Source of the DNA: Streptomyces coeruleorubidus
GTDB taxonomy: Bacteria > Actinomycetota > Actinomycetes > Streptomycetales > Streptomycetaceae
Direction of reading: 5' to 3'
Assembly: GCF_008705135.1 (NCBI RefSeq)
Contig: NZ_CP023694.1
Coordinates: 7,043,001-7,107,000 of the forward strand
DNA: 64,000 nt
A program made the position numbers and the translations under genes. This document shows positions 51,207 to 60,216 of the stretch, piece after piece; the first letter of the stretch is position 1; every line of letters begins with the position of its first letter. The notes under the pieces are model-generated. The model did no database searches. It was not told where the DNA came from and worked only from the letters and a program-made list of their open reading frames with translations.

Positions 51207-52166
51207 ATGCGGGGAACGGGCACGGACGGGCGGACCGGCAGCATGAGAGACCAGGCCGGCGCGGACGGCGACGCCGCGCTCGACGTCGTGCTGCTCGTGT
51301 CGCGGGCCCGGGGAATCGCCCGGGCCGGGGAACCGGACGGTGCCCTGAGGCTCTTGCGGGAGGCCGAGAGCACGGAAACCGGCGAGCATCGGGACGTGCT
51401 CGACCTGCGGGCGCGGCTGCACGCGCAGCGCGGGGAGAGGGCCGAGGCGGCGCAGTGCTGGCAGCGGGTCCTGGCGCGGCACCCGGAGGACCCGTCGGCC
51501 AGGGCGGGGCTCGCCCGGCTCGGCCGTACGGGGCCGGTGGCCGCGCTCGGCCGTCACCGCGCCCGTACGGCCCTGGTCGCGGCGGCGTGCGTGGTGACCG
51601 CCGCCGTCGCCGGCGTGGTCACCACCCTGGACGGGCCACGCACCGCCCGGGCGGACACCGACCGTGCGGCGGGCCGGCAGAGCCCCGGTGCGAGCGCCAC
51701 CCCTGGGAGTGGCCAGGAAGATGCCGGCACCGCCGGCGCCGGGCGGGAGAAGGACCCGGCCGCCGCCCGGCGTGCCGCCGCGCTCGCCCAGGACCTGCGC
51801 GCCCCCGGACTGCGCGTCACCGTGCACGGCGACTCCGCCGAAGTCGCCTTCACTCAGGGGCTGTTCTCCGAAGGCGCCCGACTCACCCCGGCGGGAGCCC
51901 GGCGACTGGCCCTGCTCGGTGAACGGCTGGGCGGACGGCACCTGTCCGTCACCGTGCACGGCCACGCGGCCACCGTCCCCGGCGCCCCGCGCAGCGGCGG
52001 TTCCGTCGTCGCGCTGTGGCGCGCCCTGGTCGCCGCCCGCGAACTGAGCGCCGCGAGCGGCGAACCCCTCACGGCGTTCACCACGGACAGCGCGGACCAG
52101 CGCGACGCCCCGTACCCGGACCCGGCCCGCAACCGCACGGTCACCCTCCTGATCTCACCCGCCTGA
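51207..52166 (+). CDS. TPR / single-TM protein with OmpA-like C-terminal domain
   Basis: A 319-residue protein. Residues ~25-100 hold TPR-like helices (ALRLLREAESTETGEHRDVLDLRARLHAQRGERAEAAQCWQRVL). A transmembrane helix follows (~TALVAAACVVTAAVAGVVTTL). A Ser/Gly/Pro linker leads to an extracytoplasmic domain with LFSEGARLTPAGARRLALLGERL and RNRTVTLLI, resembling the OmpA/MotB fold. This suggests cell-wall contact on one side and partner binding on the other. ATG 51207 has GGAGGGGAGG close upstream; an internal ATG at 51243 is possible. It belongs to the Hsp70 operon. Confidence 0.6.
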   Translation: MRGTGTDGRTGSMRDQAGADGDAALDVVLLVSRARGIARAGEPDGALRLLREAESTETGEHRDVLDLRARLHAQRGERAEAAQCWQRVLARHPEDPSARAGLARLGRTGPVAALGRHRARTALVAAACVVTAAVAGVVTTLDGPRTARADTDRAAGRQSPGASATPGSGQEDAGTAGAGREKDPAAARRAAALAQDLRAPGLRVTVHGDSAEVAFTQGLFSEGARLTPAGARRLALLGERLGGRHLSVTVHGHAATVPGAPRSGGSVVALWRALVAARELSAASGEPLTAFTTDSADQRDAPYPDPARNRTVTLLISPA

Positions 52167-52967
52167 CGTGCCCGGGGCTTCTACGGCGTCTGCGGCGCCC
52201 GGGGTGTCGTCCATCAGGTCGAGGTCCGGCGGCACCAGCGTCGTCGACTCGACCAGCCCCTTGAGCAGGTTGTGCAGCAGGGTGTTGTCGTAGGGCCGCC
52301 GCTCCTCCGATTTGTCGTGCACCAGCGGGTACTTGAAGCCGGTGCCGTGCAGCCGGTGCCGTACGACCTCGATACGGTGCTCGATCCTGCGTTCCGTCCA
52401 GTTGCCGTCCGGACGCAGATGGACGAGCTGCCGGGCGGCCATGGAGTACGTCAGGGGCCGCGGGTCCTCCTCGTACAGCAGGTACCGCTGGCCGAGGACG
52501 ACCAGCAGCAGCCGTTCGTCGTCGTCGAGCGCCCAGGTCTCCGGCCGCAGCGTCGCGGCCCGGCGGCGCGACACCGGCCCCTGGTCGTCGTGGTCCGCCA
52601 CGTACAGCTCGATCAGGTGCTCGCGGTAGCCGGAGCCCTTCACGAACAGCGGGGTGTAGCCGGTGGCGAGGGGGACCGGCTCGGTGGTGGTGTGCATCAT
52701 CCGGCCGCGCGGCAGCCGCACGAGCTGCCGCCCGGTGTTGCGCAGCCACCACTGCCCCTGGAGGTACGTCAGTTCCCCGTGCCGGCGGCTCACCCGCAGG
52801 TCGTCCACGCCCACCTCCAGGTCCACGTCGGGCCGCTCGCCCCGCCCGAAGCGGACGGTCAGTCCCGGACGCGGCGGGGCACACAGGTCACCGGTGACCG
52901 TGCGCGCGTGCAGGGTTCCGGGCGCGGTGGGCGCGACGCCGCGCGCGAGGCTGGCGGAGAAGGTCAT
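52155..52967 (-). CDS. FHA-domain protein
   Basis: A 270-residue protein with an FHA fold: VRFGRGERPDVDLEVGVDDLRVSRRHGEL carries the conserved GR and SRxHG phosphothreonine-binding residues. The rest (WALDDDERLLLVVLGQRYL ... WTERRIEHRIEVVRHRL) is an alpha-helical, possibly winged-helix region. FHA domains bind phosphothreonine, so it can read the output of the flanking kinases at 45733 and 53120. ATG 52967 has GAGGAGA six bases upstream. It is convergent with the TPR/OmpA-like gene, with a 12-base overlap. Confidence 0.8.
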   Translation of the reverse strand: MTFSASLARGVAPTAPGTLHARTVTGDLCAPPRPGLTVRFGRGERPDVDLEVGVDDLRVSRRHGELTYLQGQWWLRNTGRQLVRLPRGRMMHTTTEPVPLATGYTPLFVKGSGYREHLIELYVADHDDQGPVSRRRAATLRPETWALDDDERLLLVVLGQRYLLYEEDPRPLTYSMAARQLVHLRPDGNWTERRIEHRIEVVRHRLHGTGFKYPLVHDKSEERRPYDNTLLHNLLKGLVESTTLVPPDLDLMDDTPGAADAVEAPGTSGG

Positions 52968-53119
52968 CGCTGGTCTCCTCGGTGCGTGGGCGTGCGACTC
53001 GTGCGGAATCGACGCGGTACGGCCCCGGCGCGGGCGGGCCCTGCCGGACGTGTCCGTCAGCATGGGCCGACCTGCTCGGGACCCCTCCCCGTGGCCGGCC
53101 GGCCGCCGCAGTGCGGGCG

Positions 53120-55111
53120 TCAGCGGGCGCGCAGTTCCGCGGCCGCGGAGGCGGCGAGTTCGGTGGTCAGATGGCACAGTTCGCCGATCGGCCGCTGCCC
53201 GCCGACGTGCAGCCGCAGCATCTCGACGGCCGTCTCGGCGTCACGGCCGCCGTACTCGCGGTACGGGACGAAGACCGTGCAGGTGTCCTCACCGTTGCCC
53301 TCCGGCTCGACGACGGCGTCGTAGCCGCTGAGCCGGACGACGCGGCCGTCCCGCGCGGACTTGGGCTCGTCGCGGAAGAAGGCGATCTCCGCCTCCAGGT
53401 CGTCGACGTCGCTGAACCACTCGCAGTCCCAGTCCGCGACCCCGGCCTCCGGCACGTCGGCCTTGATGCCGGGGACGACGGACAACGCCTCGGCGTCGAG
53501 CAGCGCGCAGGCGCTCCTCCAGGCCAGCGAGGCGGCCGGGTAGGGCGGGGAACGGCGGGGGAGCGGGCCGCGGTTCAGGACCTCGGCCGCACTGCGGGCG
53601 GCGGTGTCGGCGACCGCGCACAGCGCCGCCGCACCGCCCGCCACCGTGCCGTGGCCCACGTCGACACGGACCCCCACGAACATGTCGCCGCCGGTGCGGC
53701 CACTGCCGGTGCCACCGCCGGCGGTGTCCCGGGACAGCAGGAGCCCGCACTCGCCCTTCTTCGACGGCGCCTCCCGGACGGCGATGCCCCCGATGGTCCT
53801 GACGGGGTCCGACGCCTCGGGCGGCGAGCCCCTGCGCAACTGCACCGACACGTCGATACGGGACCTGTCGTCCGGGTGGACGAGCACGTCGCAGCGGTCG
53901 AAGTTGCCGTAGTCGACGTCGACTTCGCTCTCCCCGAAGCGGTGCAGCGCGTCGGGGTCGGCCAGTGCGCACACGTCGGCGGTACGCGGATCGCCGATCA
54001 GCGCCCGCGTCCCGCCGTTCGAGGTGTCCTTCGGCAGCTGCCTCCCGGCGGACCCACGCCTGTCGTTCCCGCCGCCATCCTGTTCGTCACCGTTCCCGGG
54101 AACGGTGACGAGACTCAGGACGATCGCGGCACCGACGCCGAGGGCAGCGGTCGCGAACAGGGCACGACGTCGCCACCGCGAGCGCCCGCCGCCGGGCGCG
54201 GCGGGCCGGCCGTCCGGGTCCGGCGCCCCGTGTTCCGCCACGGCCGCCAGCAGCCGCCCGGCCTCGGCCGCCTCGGGGCGCTGCCGCGGGTCGCGTTGCA
54301 GCATGGCGCCGAGCACGGGAAGGAGCGGGCCCACGGCCTCGGCGTCCATCTCGACGACGCCCTGCTCGGCCTTCCAGTACGTCAGACGGTCCCGGTCCTC
54401 CCCGGCGGCCCCCGCCCCGTCACCGTCCGCCCCGTCCCCCTCCGCCCCGGGCTCACCGCCGCGCGGCGGTGAACCGGTGACCAGCGCGTAGAGGGTGGCG
54501 GCCAGGCAGAACACGTCGGAGGCGGGCCGGGGGACGTTCCCCCGGGCCAGCTCGGGGGCGGCGTAGTCCGGAGTGAAGCTGTAGGGCCCGTTGGCGGTGA
54601 TGGTCTCGCTGCCGCCGGCCCGGTAGGCGGCACCGAAGTCCAGCAGCTTGGCGGCACCGCGCCGGGTGAGGCCGACGTTGGCGGGCTTGAGGTCGCAGTG
54701 GACGATGCCCGCCTCGTGCAACGCGGCCAGCGCGTCGGCGAGTTGGGCCCCGATCCGGGCCACGCGCTCGGGGCTCATGGGCGGTTGCCGGTCGAGGCCG
54801 CCGCCGGGCACGTACTCCATGACGAACCAGTACGTCTCGCCCACATCCCCGGCGGTGTCCCCGTCCGACGGCACCGTCACGACGTCGAACAGCGTCACGA
54901 CATGGGGGTGATCACGGAACTTCGCCAGGGCGCGCGGCTCGCCCAGCAGCCGCCGCACCGCGGTCTCGCGGTCGCCCTCGACCTGCCCCGGCTTCAGCGC
55001 CACGTCCTGCCCCACCACCGTGTCGTGGGCCAGCCACACGTCGCCGCCGCGCCCTGCCCCGATGACCTCCTTGAGGACATAGCGGCCGGCGAACTCGTCT
55101 CCGGGACGCAC
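53120..55111 (-). CDS. Transmembrane serine/threonine kinase with a DUF3558-like sensor region
   Basis: A 663-residue receptor kinase. The kinase domain has the glycine loop VIGAGRGGDVW, the lysine in VALKPG, HCDLKPANV, LLDFGAAY and APELARG. A single transmembrane helix lies at ~325-345 (ALFATAALGVGAAIVLSLVTV). The outside half contains two similar cysteine-containing units beginning DVCALADPDALHRFG and SACALLDAEALSVVPG, which look like DUF3558-type repeats. GTG 55111 is seven bases after GGGGGAG, a better start than 55153. It is the second kinase beside the Hsp70/FHA module and faces away from the secreted protein gene. Confidence 0.82.
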   Translation of the reverse strand: MRPGDEFAGRYVLKEVIGAGRGGDVWLAHDTVVGQDVALKPGQVEGDRETAVRRLLGEPRALAKFRDHPHVVTLFDVVTVPSDGDTAGDVGETYWFVMEYVPGGGLDRQPPMSPERVARIGAQLADALAALHEAGIVHCDLKPANVGLTRRGAAKLLDFGAAYRAGGSETITANGPYSFTPDYAAPELARGNVPRPASDVFCLAATLYALVTGSPPRGGEPGAEGDGADGDGAGAAGEDRDRLTYWKAEQGVVEMDAEAVGPLLPVLGAMLQRDPRQRPEAAEAGRLLAAVAEHGAPDPDGRPAAPGGGRSRWRRRALFATAALGVGAAIVLSLVTVPGNGDEQDGGGNDRRGSAGRQLPKDTSNGGTRALIGDPRTADVCALADPDALHRFGESEVDVDYGNFDRCDVLVHPDDRSRIDVSVQLRRGSPPEASDPVRTIGGIAVREAPSKKGECGLLLSRDTAGGGTGSGRTGGDMFVGVRVDVGHGTVAGGAAALCAVADTAARSAAEVLNRGPLPRRSPPYPAASLAWRSACALLDAEALSVVPGIKADVPEAGVADWDCEWFSDVDDLEAEIAFFRDEPKSARDGRVVRLSGYDAVVEPEGNGEDTCTVFVPYREYGGRDAETAVEMLRLHVGGQRPIGELCHLTTELAASAAAELRAR

Positions 55112-55389
55112 GTTCTTCTCCCCCTCGCATCGGCCCAGAACGCGCGCCACCACCCACGCGCGCGTAAGGGGAACCTACTGCGTACACGGGAGGTTACTCA
55201 CAGTCTCCCCAGAGCCTCCATGAGCCGCACGCATGCGCCGGTCTTCGGTGGGCGGACCCCTGTAGCGCGCCGGTGATATTCGGGACGAACCCGTAGCAGG
55301 TGTGCAGGGCAACGTGTACGGGGGGTGACGGGTCTTAGTGGGTGCAAGGGCTGAAGCCCGCGCATTCACACGAAGACCATGGGGGAAAC

Positions 55390-56010
55390 ATGCAGGTCCG
55401 TACTCGAGGCATCCGTACCACCGTGGCCGCGCTGGCGGCCGCCGCCGGTGTCGCCGCAGTCGCCGTCCCGGCCGCTGCCGCCACCGCACCGGCTGCCGAC
55501 ACGCCCCGGTTCCTGGAGCCGGCCGAACTGCCGCCGCACCCGACCTCGCCCTGGTACGCCGGCCCGGTCACCGCCGGTCAGCCGGACCCGCTGCCGGTGT
55601 GCGTGGGCGAGGCCCTGCCGTCCATCGCCACCCACCGCTCGTACGGGACCGAGTACGACACCAACGCCCAGCAGATCACGGTCGTGGAGCGCGACGTGCA
55701 GCGTGCCAAGGACTTCGCGGCGCTGCTGCGCAAGGACATCGCCGGCTGCGCGAAGAAGCTGATGGAGCAGGACCCCGACATCACGGCGACGCAGAAGAGC
55801 TACGGCCGGCTGAACGTCGAGGAGGGCGCCCACGTGTACGGCCTCCACACCGCTTCGGCGTGGGGTTCCTCCGACATCGGCCTGTTCTCGGTCGGCCGCG
55901 ACGGCAGGACCGTGACGGTGGTCCTGTGGGGCCAGATGGGCAACTTCCAGCACGCTCAGGTGTCCGACTTCAAGGCCACCACCGTCACGGCGGTCAACAA
56001 GCTGTACTGA
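55390..56010 (+). CDS. Secreted protein, PknH-sensor-like
   Basis: A 206-residue protein with a Sec signal peptide (RTTVAALAAAAGVAAVAVPAAAA, cleavage near 38). The mature part has two cysteines (in PVCVGEA and AGCAKKL) and ends with GLFSVGRDGRTVTVVLWGQMG, a pattern that resembles the extracytoplasmic sensor domains attached to kinases of the PknH group. Function unknown; it may cooperate with the kinase encoded divergently at 53120. ATG 55390 follows GGGGGAAAC. The 278 bases upstream to 55111 hold the divergent promoters and no gene. Confidence 0.6.
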   Translation: MQVRTRGIRTTVAALAAAAGVAAVAVPAAAATAPAADTPRFLEPAELPPHPTSPWYAGPVTAGQPDPLPVCVGEALPSIATHRSYGTEYDTNAQQITVVERDVQRAKDFAALLRKDIAGCAKKLMEQDPDITATQKSYGRLNVEEGAHVYGLHTASAWGSSDIGLFSVGRDGRTVTVVLWGQMGNFQHAQVSDFKATTVTAVNKLY

Positions 56011-56015
56011 CGGGC

Positions 56016-56570
56016 TCAGCCGCGACCCGGCCCTGTGCTGCCGTCGTAACCGTCGTACACGAGGAGCCCGTCGTCGCGCAGTCGCGCGCCGGGCGTCGGC
56101 GCATGCAGGCTGACGCGCCCGTCGTGCATGAGGTGGTGAGCCGGTACGCCGCGGGTGAGTACCGCGAAGTCCGCGATCAGCCGGCGGTGGCAGCGCCACC
56201 AGACCGCCTCGCTGCACATCACGGCGGTGCGGCCGTGTGAGGCCTCGCGCAGCACCCGGTCCATCGCGGTGACGAACTCGGGGGAGCGGGTGTGCGCGGC
56301 GTAGCCCCGGAAGGAGGTGTTGCGCCACACGATGTCCGGGCTGTCCACGGGAGGTGTGCGGAACCCGCCGAGAGCGGGTTCCCACCGGTAGGCGATGCCG
56401 CGGCCCGGCATCCACTCGGCGAGCCGCCGCCGCGACAGGTCGGGGTCGCGGCGGCTGCCGGGAGCGGTCCGCACGTCCACGACGGCCGTGACACCGGCGC
56501 CGCCCAGCAGATCGGCGATCCGGTCCCGATCGGCGGTGCTGTGCCCGAAGGTCAGCAGAAGCGCGTCCAC
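56016..56570 (-). CDS. DUF488 family protein
   Basis: A 184-residue protein with the DUF488 pattern: LLTFGHSTADRDRIADLL, VTAVVDVRTAPGSRRDPDLS, YRWEPALGGFR and AVMCSEAVWWRCHRRLIAD. The CxE...CHR segment is typical and has been compared to a metal or thiol site; the function is unknown. GTG 56570 lies within the 3' end of the NmrA-like gene (overlap 19 bases). No strong ribosome binding site is visible, so translation may be coupled to the upstream gene. Confidence 0.8.
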   Translation of the reverse strand: MDALLLTFGHSTADRDRIADLLGGAGVTAVVDVRTAPGSRRDPDLSRRRLAEWMPGRGIAYRWEPALGGFRTPPVDSPDIVWRNTSFRGYAAHTRSPEFVTAMDRVLREASHGRTAVMCSEAVWWRCHRRLIADFAVLTRGVPAHHLMHDGRVSLHAPTPGARLRDDGLLVYDGYDGSTGPGRG

Positions 56571-57472
56571 ACCGCCGGACTTTCCCGCTCGGGCGGTCCC
56601 ACACCTGACGGAGCGTCCCGATGTCGGCGACCTGGCCGCACCTCCCTTTCCAGGAACGCGCGGAAGGTGCGCGCGGGCCGGCCCGTGAGGCGCTGGACGG
56701 TGTCGGTGACGCGGTCCTCCGCCCCCTCGGCGATGGCACGCTCCATGCCCGCCAGCAGGGCGGCGAACTGCACCGGCATCAGCGCCGAGAGGCGATCGCG
56801 CATCTGCTCGTGGGAGATCGGCCGGTGGACCACGGGCCGGCCGGTGACCTCGGTGATGAGTGTGGCGATGTCGTCGTAGCCGAGCGCCTCCGGTCCGGTG
56901 ACGACGACGTCGGTGCCGGGGGCCTGGCCGTCGGTCAGGGCGTGGAACGCGACGGCCGCGATGTCGTCGGCGTCGACGAAGCCGACCCGGCCGCTCCCGG
57001 TCGCGGTCAGGATGGTGCCGTCCTCGCGGATGCTGCGGGCGTGCGCGTGCGTTCCGGTGAAGTTCTGCATGAACCAGGAGGGCCGCAGCACGGCCCACTC
57101 GTCGAACAGTTCGGGCAGAGCCTGGTGCACCGCCCCCACCGCCGGGCCGCCCTCGGGGATGGCCGAGGAACTGAGGAGCACCGCGCGGCGTGTTCCACCG
57201 GTGCGGGCCCGGCGCAGGAACGGCAGCATGACCGCTGCCGGGTCGGGGTCGCCCAGCGGCGGGATGAGATAGACGCGGTCGACTCCGTCGAGGGCGGCGG
57301 CATGGCCGGCGGGGTCGTACCAGTCGAGGGCGACCGGCTCCGTGCCGGGGACCGGGGTGGCGTGACGGCTGGCGGCTCTGACGCGGTGACCGGCGGCCGT
57401 CAGCCGCGCGGCGGTGCGGCTGCCGGTGGTGCCGGTGGCGCCGATGACCAGAGTGGTGCCGGTGCCGGTCAT
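56552..57472 (-). CDS. NmrA-like NAD(P)-binding protein
   Basis: A 306-residue atypical SDR. TLVIGATGTTGSRTAARL is the dinucleotide-binding glycine motif, followed by VDRVYLIPPLGDPDP, FMQNFTGTHAHARSIREDGTI and VGFVDADDIAAVAF. Members sense NADP(H) redox state or act as NADPH-quinone reductases. The last ~25 residues after FLEREVRPG are rich in Arg/Pro and overlap the DUF488 start, so the natural end may have drifted. The ATG at 57472 overlaps the stop of the truncated SnoaL-like gene (TGATG). Confidence 0.82.
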   Translation of the reverse strand: MTGTGTTLVIGATGTTGSRTAARLTAAGHRVRAASRHATPVPGTEPVALDWYDPAGHAAALDGVDRVYLIPPLGDPDPAAVMLPFLRRARTGGTRRAVLLSSSAIPEGGPAVGAVHQALPELFDEWAVLRPSWFMQNFTGTHAHARSIREDGTILTATGSGRVGFVDADDIAAVAFHALTDGQAPGTDVVVTGPEALGYDDIATLITEVTGRPVVHRPISHEQMRDRLSALMPVQFAALLAGMERAIAEGAEDRVTDTVQRLTGRPARTFRAFLEREVRPGRRHRDAPSGVGPPERESPAVWTRFC

Positions 57473-57831
57473 CAGCCGCTCCCGGCGAAGTCGGTGCCGG
57501 GCTCGTCGAGGGCGAGGGGATTCCAGTAATCGCGGTAGGAGGCGAAGAGCCCGTCCCGAACGGTGACGACGGCGATGTAGGTCATGTCGTAGGGGCTGCC
57601 GGTCTTCACCAGGCGTCCGACGCCGCGCATCTCGGCCACGATGGTCTCCGGGTCGGTGGTCCGGTGGATCCGCAGGTCGGGGAAGTCGTGCAGGTCGATG
57701 TGGTCGGGGTAGGGGCGCATGTAGGCGGCGACGGCCCCCTTGCCCTCCAGGCGCCGGGGCCGGCCCGGGGGCGCGAAGGGGAACTCCATGACGCCGCCCT
57801 CGGCCCACAGGCCGACCCACGCGTCGATGTC
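57472..57831 (-). pseudogene. SnoaL-like (NTF2-fold) protein, N-terminally truncated
   Basis: The reading frame encodes DIDAWVGLWAEGGVMEFPFAPPGRPRRLEGKGAVAAYM and continues to the stop at 57472, which is a normal SnoaL-like core (cyclase or isomerase fold). Immediately before DIDAW a TAG stop (plus 57832-57834, CTA) breaks the frame, so the first ~15-30 residues and the start codon are missing. The only in-frame ATG is 57789, inside the first strand. It was once the first gene of the operon with the NmrA-like and DUF488 genes and is now probably inactive, though it may still be transcribed from elsewhere. Confidence 0.6.
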
Positions 57832-57836
57832 CTAGT

Positions 57837-58355
57837 CCCGAGGACCTCACCATGGCCGACATCGCGGCAGCGGCCGGCGTCGGCAAGGGAACGCTCTTCC
57901 GTGCCTTCGGCGACCGTGCCGGGCTGCTCCGCGCGCTGTACGAGGCGCGGCTCGAACCGGTCAGGCAGGCCGTCGAGGCCGGTCCGCCGCCCTTGGGGCC
58001 CGACGCCCCGCCGCAGCAGCGCGTACCCGCCCTGCTGGACGCCGTGCTGTGCTTCAAACTCGACAACCGCCGCCTCGCGCTGGCCCTGGAAGAGGGCGGA
58101 AGCGGCAGTCCCTACCAGGCGGAGCACTACACGCTGTGGCACGACCTGCTCCGGTCCGTTCTGGAGCAGGTCCCCGGTCTGACCGACAGCGACTTCCTGG
58201 CCCACGCCCTGCTCGCCGCCACCCGGGCCGACCTCGTCGAGCACCTGGCCGGCCGGGAGCGCCTGCCGCGCGACACCATGCGGGCGCAGCTGGCGAACCT
58301 CACCACCAGAGTCCTGGGCTCCGGCCCACTGCCGACAGCGGCCACCGGGAACTGA
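57837..58355 (+). pseudogene. TetR-family regulator, N-terminally truncated
   Basis: The frame PEDLTMADIAAAAGVGKGTLFRAFGDRAGLLRALYEARLEP is the second half of a TetR DNA-binding domain, followed by a normal C-terminal ligand domain ending LPTAATGN. Helix 1 and the upstream start are missing: sequence homology begins at 57837, two bases after the CTAG that also ends the divergent SnoaL-like frame. ATG 57852 could still start a 167-residue product lacking helix 1, which would not bind DNA normally. The break is the same one that truncates the neighbour. Confidence 0.6.
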
Positions 58356-58417
58356 CCGAGGACCGGGCGGTCCCTTGACGAGCGGGGCTCACTCCCGTCC
58401 GGTCGATGCCCGGCGGA

Positions 58418-59215
58418 TCATCCCTGCCGCACCGGTACCACGACCATCTCCGCGACATTGACGTGCGGCGGCGCCGACACCGCGAAGGCGATGGCCTCGG
58501 CGATGTCCTCGGCGGCCAGGGGCCCCACGCCGGAGCGCAGGCGGGACAGGGTCTCGCGCATCCCGGGGTCCTGCATGTCCGCCCCCAGTTCGGTGCCGGT
58601 CACGCCCGGCTCGATGTTCTTCACGCGGACACCACGCGGCCCGAGTTCGGCACGCAGGTTGCGGGTGAGATGGGCGACGGCCGCCTTGGTGGCGCAGTAG
58701 ACGGACCAGTCGGGAAAGAGGGCGTGCCCGCCCACGGAGCCGACGTGGACGAGGTCCGCCGGGCCGCCGCGGGCGCCCACGGCGAGGAGGTCGTCGGCGA
58801 AGGCGCGGGAGGTGTGCAGCAGGCCCCGCAGATTGACGTCGATCATGCGGTCCCACTCGTCGGACCGGGCGCGTTCGAAGGGTGCGCCGAGCATGACCCC
58901 GGCGTTCGCGACGACCAGGTCGACGGCGCCGAGCGCCGCGGCGACGGCGCGGGCGGCCTCCGGCACGGCCTCGGCATCGGTGAGATCGACGGCGACCGGC
59001 AGGACGGCTCCGGGCGCGTCACGGCGCAGGTCCCGGGCCAGCGCCTCGAGGCGGTCTTCGCGGCGGCCCAGCAGCGCGACGCTCGCACCGCCGTCCGCCA
59101 GGCGGCGCGCCGTCGCGGCACCGATCCCGCTGGAGGCGCCGGTGACGACCGCGACGCGGCCGGTGAGGGGGAGGGAGTCGGAGGTGTGGGGGAGGGAGTT
59201 TGCGGTGTGTGTCAT
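58418..59215 (-). CDS. Short-chain dehydrogenase/reductase (classical)
   Basis: A 265-residue SDR: VAVVTGASSGIGAATARRLADGG (TGxxxGIG), VVANAGVML (NAG), catalytic Ser in HVGSVGGHALF and YCATKAAVAH (YxxxK). All catalytic residues are present; the substrate is unknown. It is divergent from the XRE-type regulator gene, whose product may repress it. ATG 59215 is used; an in-frame start nine codons upstream (59242) lies in the regulator promoter. Confidence 0.88.
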   Translation of the reverse strand: MTHTANSLPHTSDSLPLTGRVAVVTGASSGIGAATARRLADGGASVALLGRREDRLEALARDLRRDAPGAVLPVAVDLTDAEAVPEAARAVAAALGAVDLVVANAGVMLGAPFERARSDEWDRMIDVNLRGLLHTSRAFADDLLAVGARGGPADLVHVGSVGGHALFPDWSVYCATKAAVAHLTRNLRAELGPRGVRVKNIEPGVTGTELGADMQDPGMRETLSRLRSGVGPLAAEDIAEAIAFAVSAPPHVNVAEMVVVPVRQG

Positions 59216-59343
59216 GTCGTCCACCGTGCGTCCGCCGCGCACCCGTGACCAGGCCGCACCGTCCCGAGGAGAGCGGATCGTAGGAGTGGCGCGGCCACCT
59301 TGCGGGCTCCCGCCGTCCCACGGCCGGGCCTACGGTGGACGAC

Positions 59344-60216
59344 ATGGACAGCGACAACCGGCTCGGCCGGTTCCTGAGCGCCCGGCGTGCCCTGGTGAGC
59401 CCTGAGGAGTCCGGGCTGCCGACCGGGAGCCGGCGCCGGGTGGCGGGCCTGCGCCGGGAAGAGGTCGCGATGCTGGCGGGGGTGAGCTCCGACTACTACG
59501 TCCGCCTGGAACAGGGCAGGGAACGGCACCCCTCGGCGCAGGTGGTCGACGCGCTGGCCCGGGCACTGCGGCTGGAGGACGACGCGGTCGACCACCTGCA
59601 CCGGCTGGCACGCCCCGTCGCCGCCCGCCCGCGTGGCCGTACGCGGCCGGAGCCGGTGAGCCCGGTCCTGCTGCGCATGATGGAGGGCTGGCACAGCACT
59701 CCGGCGGTGGTCCTGGGCCGCTGCCTGACCGTGCTGGCCCACAACGCCCTGGGGCGTGGGCTGTTCGCCGGCCACACCCACAGCGGGGACCTGCTGCGAC
59801 TGGTCTTCCTCGACCCGGACGCGCGGGACTTCTACCCGGACTGGGACCGCGTGGCGGTCAACACGGTGGCCGGGCTGCGGGCCGCCGCCGGGACCGGCCA
59901 CGACGACCCGCTGCTCATCGCGGCGGTCGGCGAACTGTCATTGAAGAGCGAGGAGTTCCGCCGACTCTGGGCCCGCCACGACATCCGCCAGAAGACCCGT
60001 GAGACCAAGCGGTTCCGGCACCCGCAGGTCGGTGAACTGACCCTGGACTACGAGTCGCTCACCGTCAACAGCGCCCCCGGCCAGCAACTCGTCGTCTACC
60101 AGGCGGCCCCGGGCAGCCCGTCCGAACAGGCGCTCACCCTGCTGGGCAGCCTCGGCGCGGGCGAGCAGCACTCCACCGGATCGACCACTGAATCGACCAA
60201 GGACTTTCGCACATGA
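59344..60216 (+). CDS. XRE-family regulator with MmyB-like domain
   Basis: A 290-residue regulator. The N-terminal HTH reads LRREEVAMLAGVSSDYYVRLEQGRERHPSAQVVDALARAL. The C-terminal half (WHSTPAVVLGRCLTVLAHNALGRGLF, FRRLWARHDIRQKTRETKRFRHPQVGELTLDYESL) is the MmyB-like ligand-binding domain common in actinomycetes. Such regulators typically control an adjacent SDR. It overlaps the following SDR gene by four bases (ATGA) and is divergent from another SDR, so both may be targets. ATG 59344; GTG 59335 is an alternative. Confidence 0.87.
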   Translation: MDSDNRLGRFLSARRALVSPEESGLPTGSRRRVAGLRREEVAMLAGVSSDYYVRLEQGRERHPSAQVVDALARALRLEDDAVDHLHRLARPVAARPRGRTRPEPVSPVLLRMMEGWHSTPAVVLGRCLTVLAHNALGRGLFAGHTHSGDLLRLVFLDPDARDFYPDWDRVAVNTVAGLRAAAGTGHDDPLLIAAVGELSLKSEEFRRLWARHDIRQKTRETKRFRHPQVGELTLDYESLTVNSAPGQQLVVYQAAPGSPSEQALTLLGSLGAGEQHSTGSTTESTKDFRT

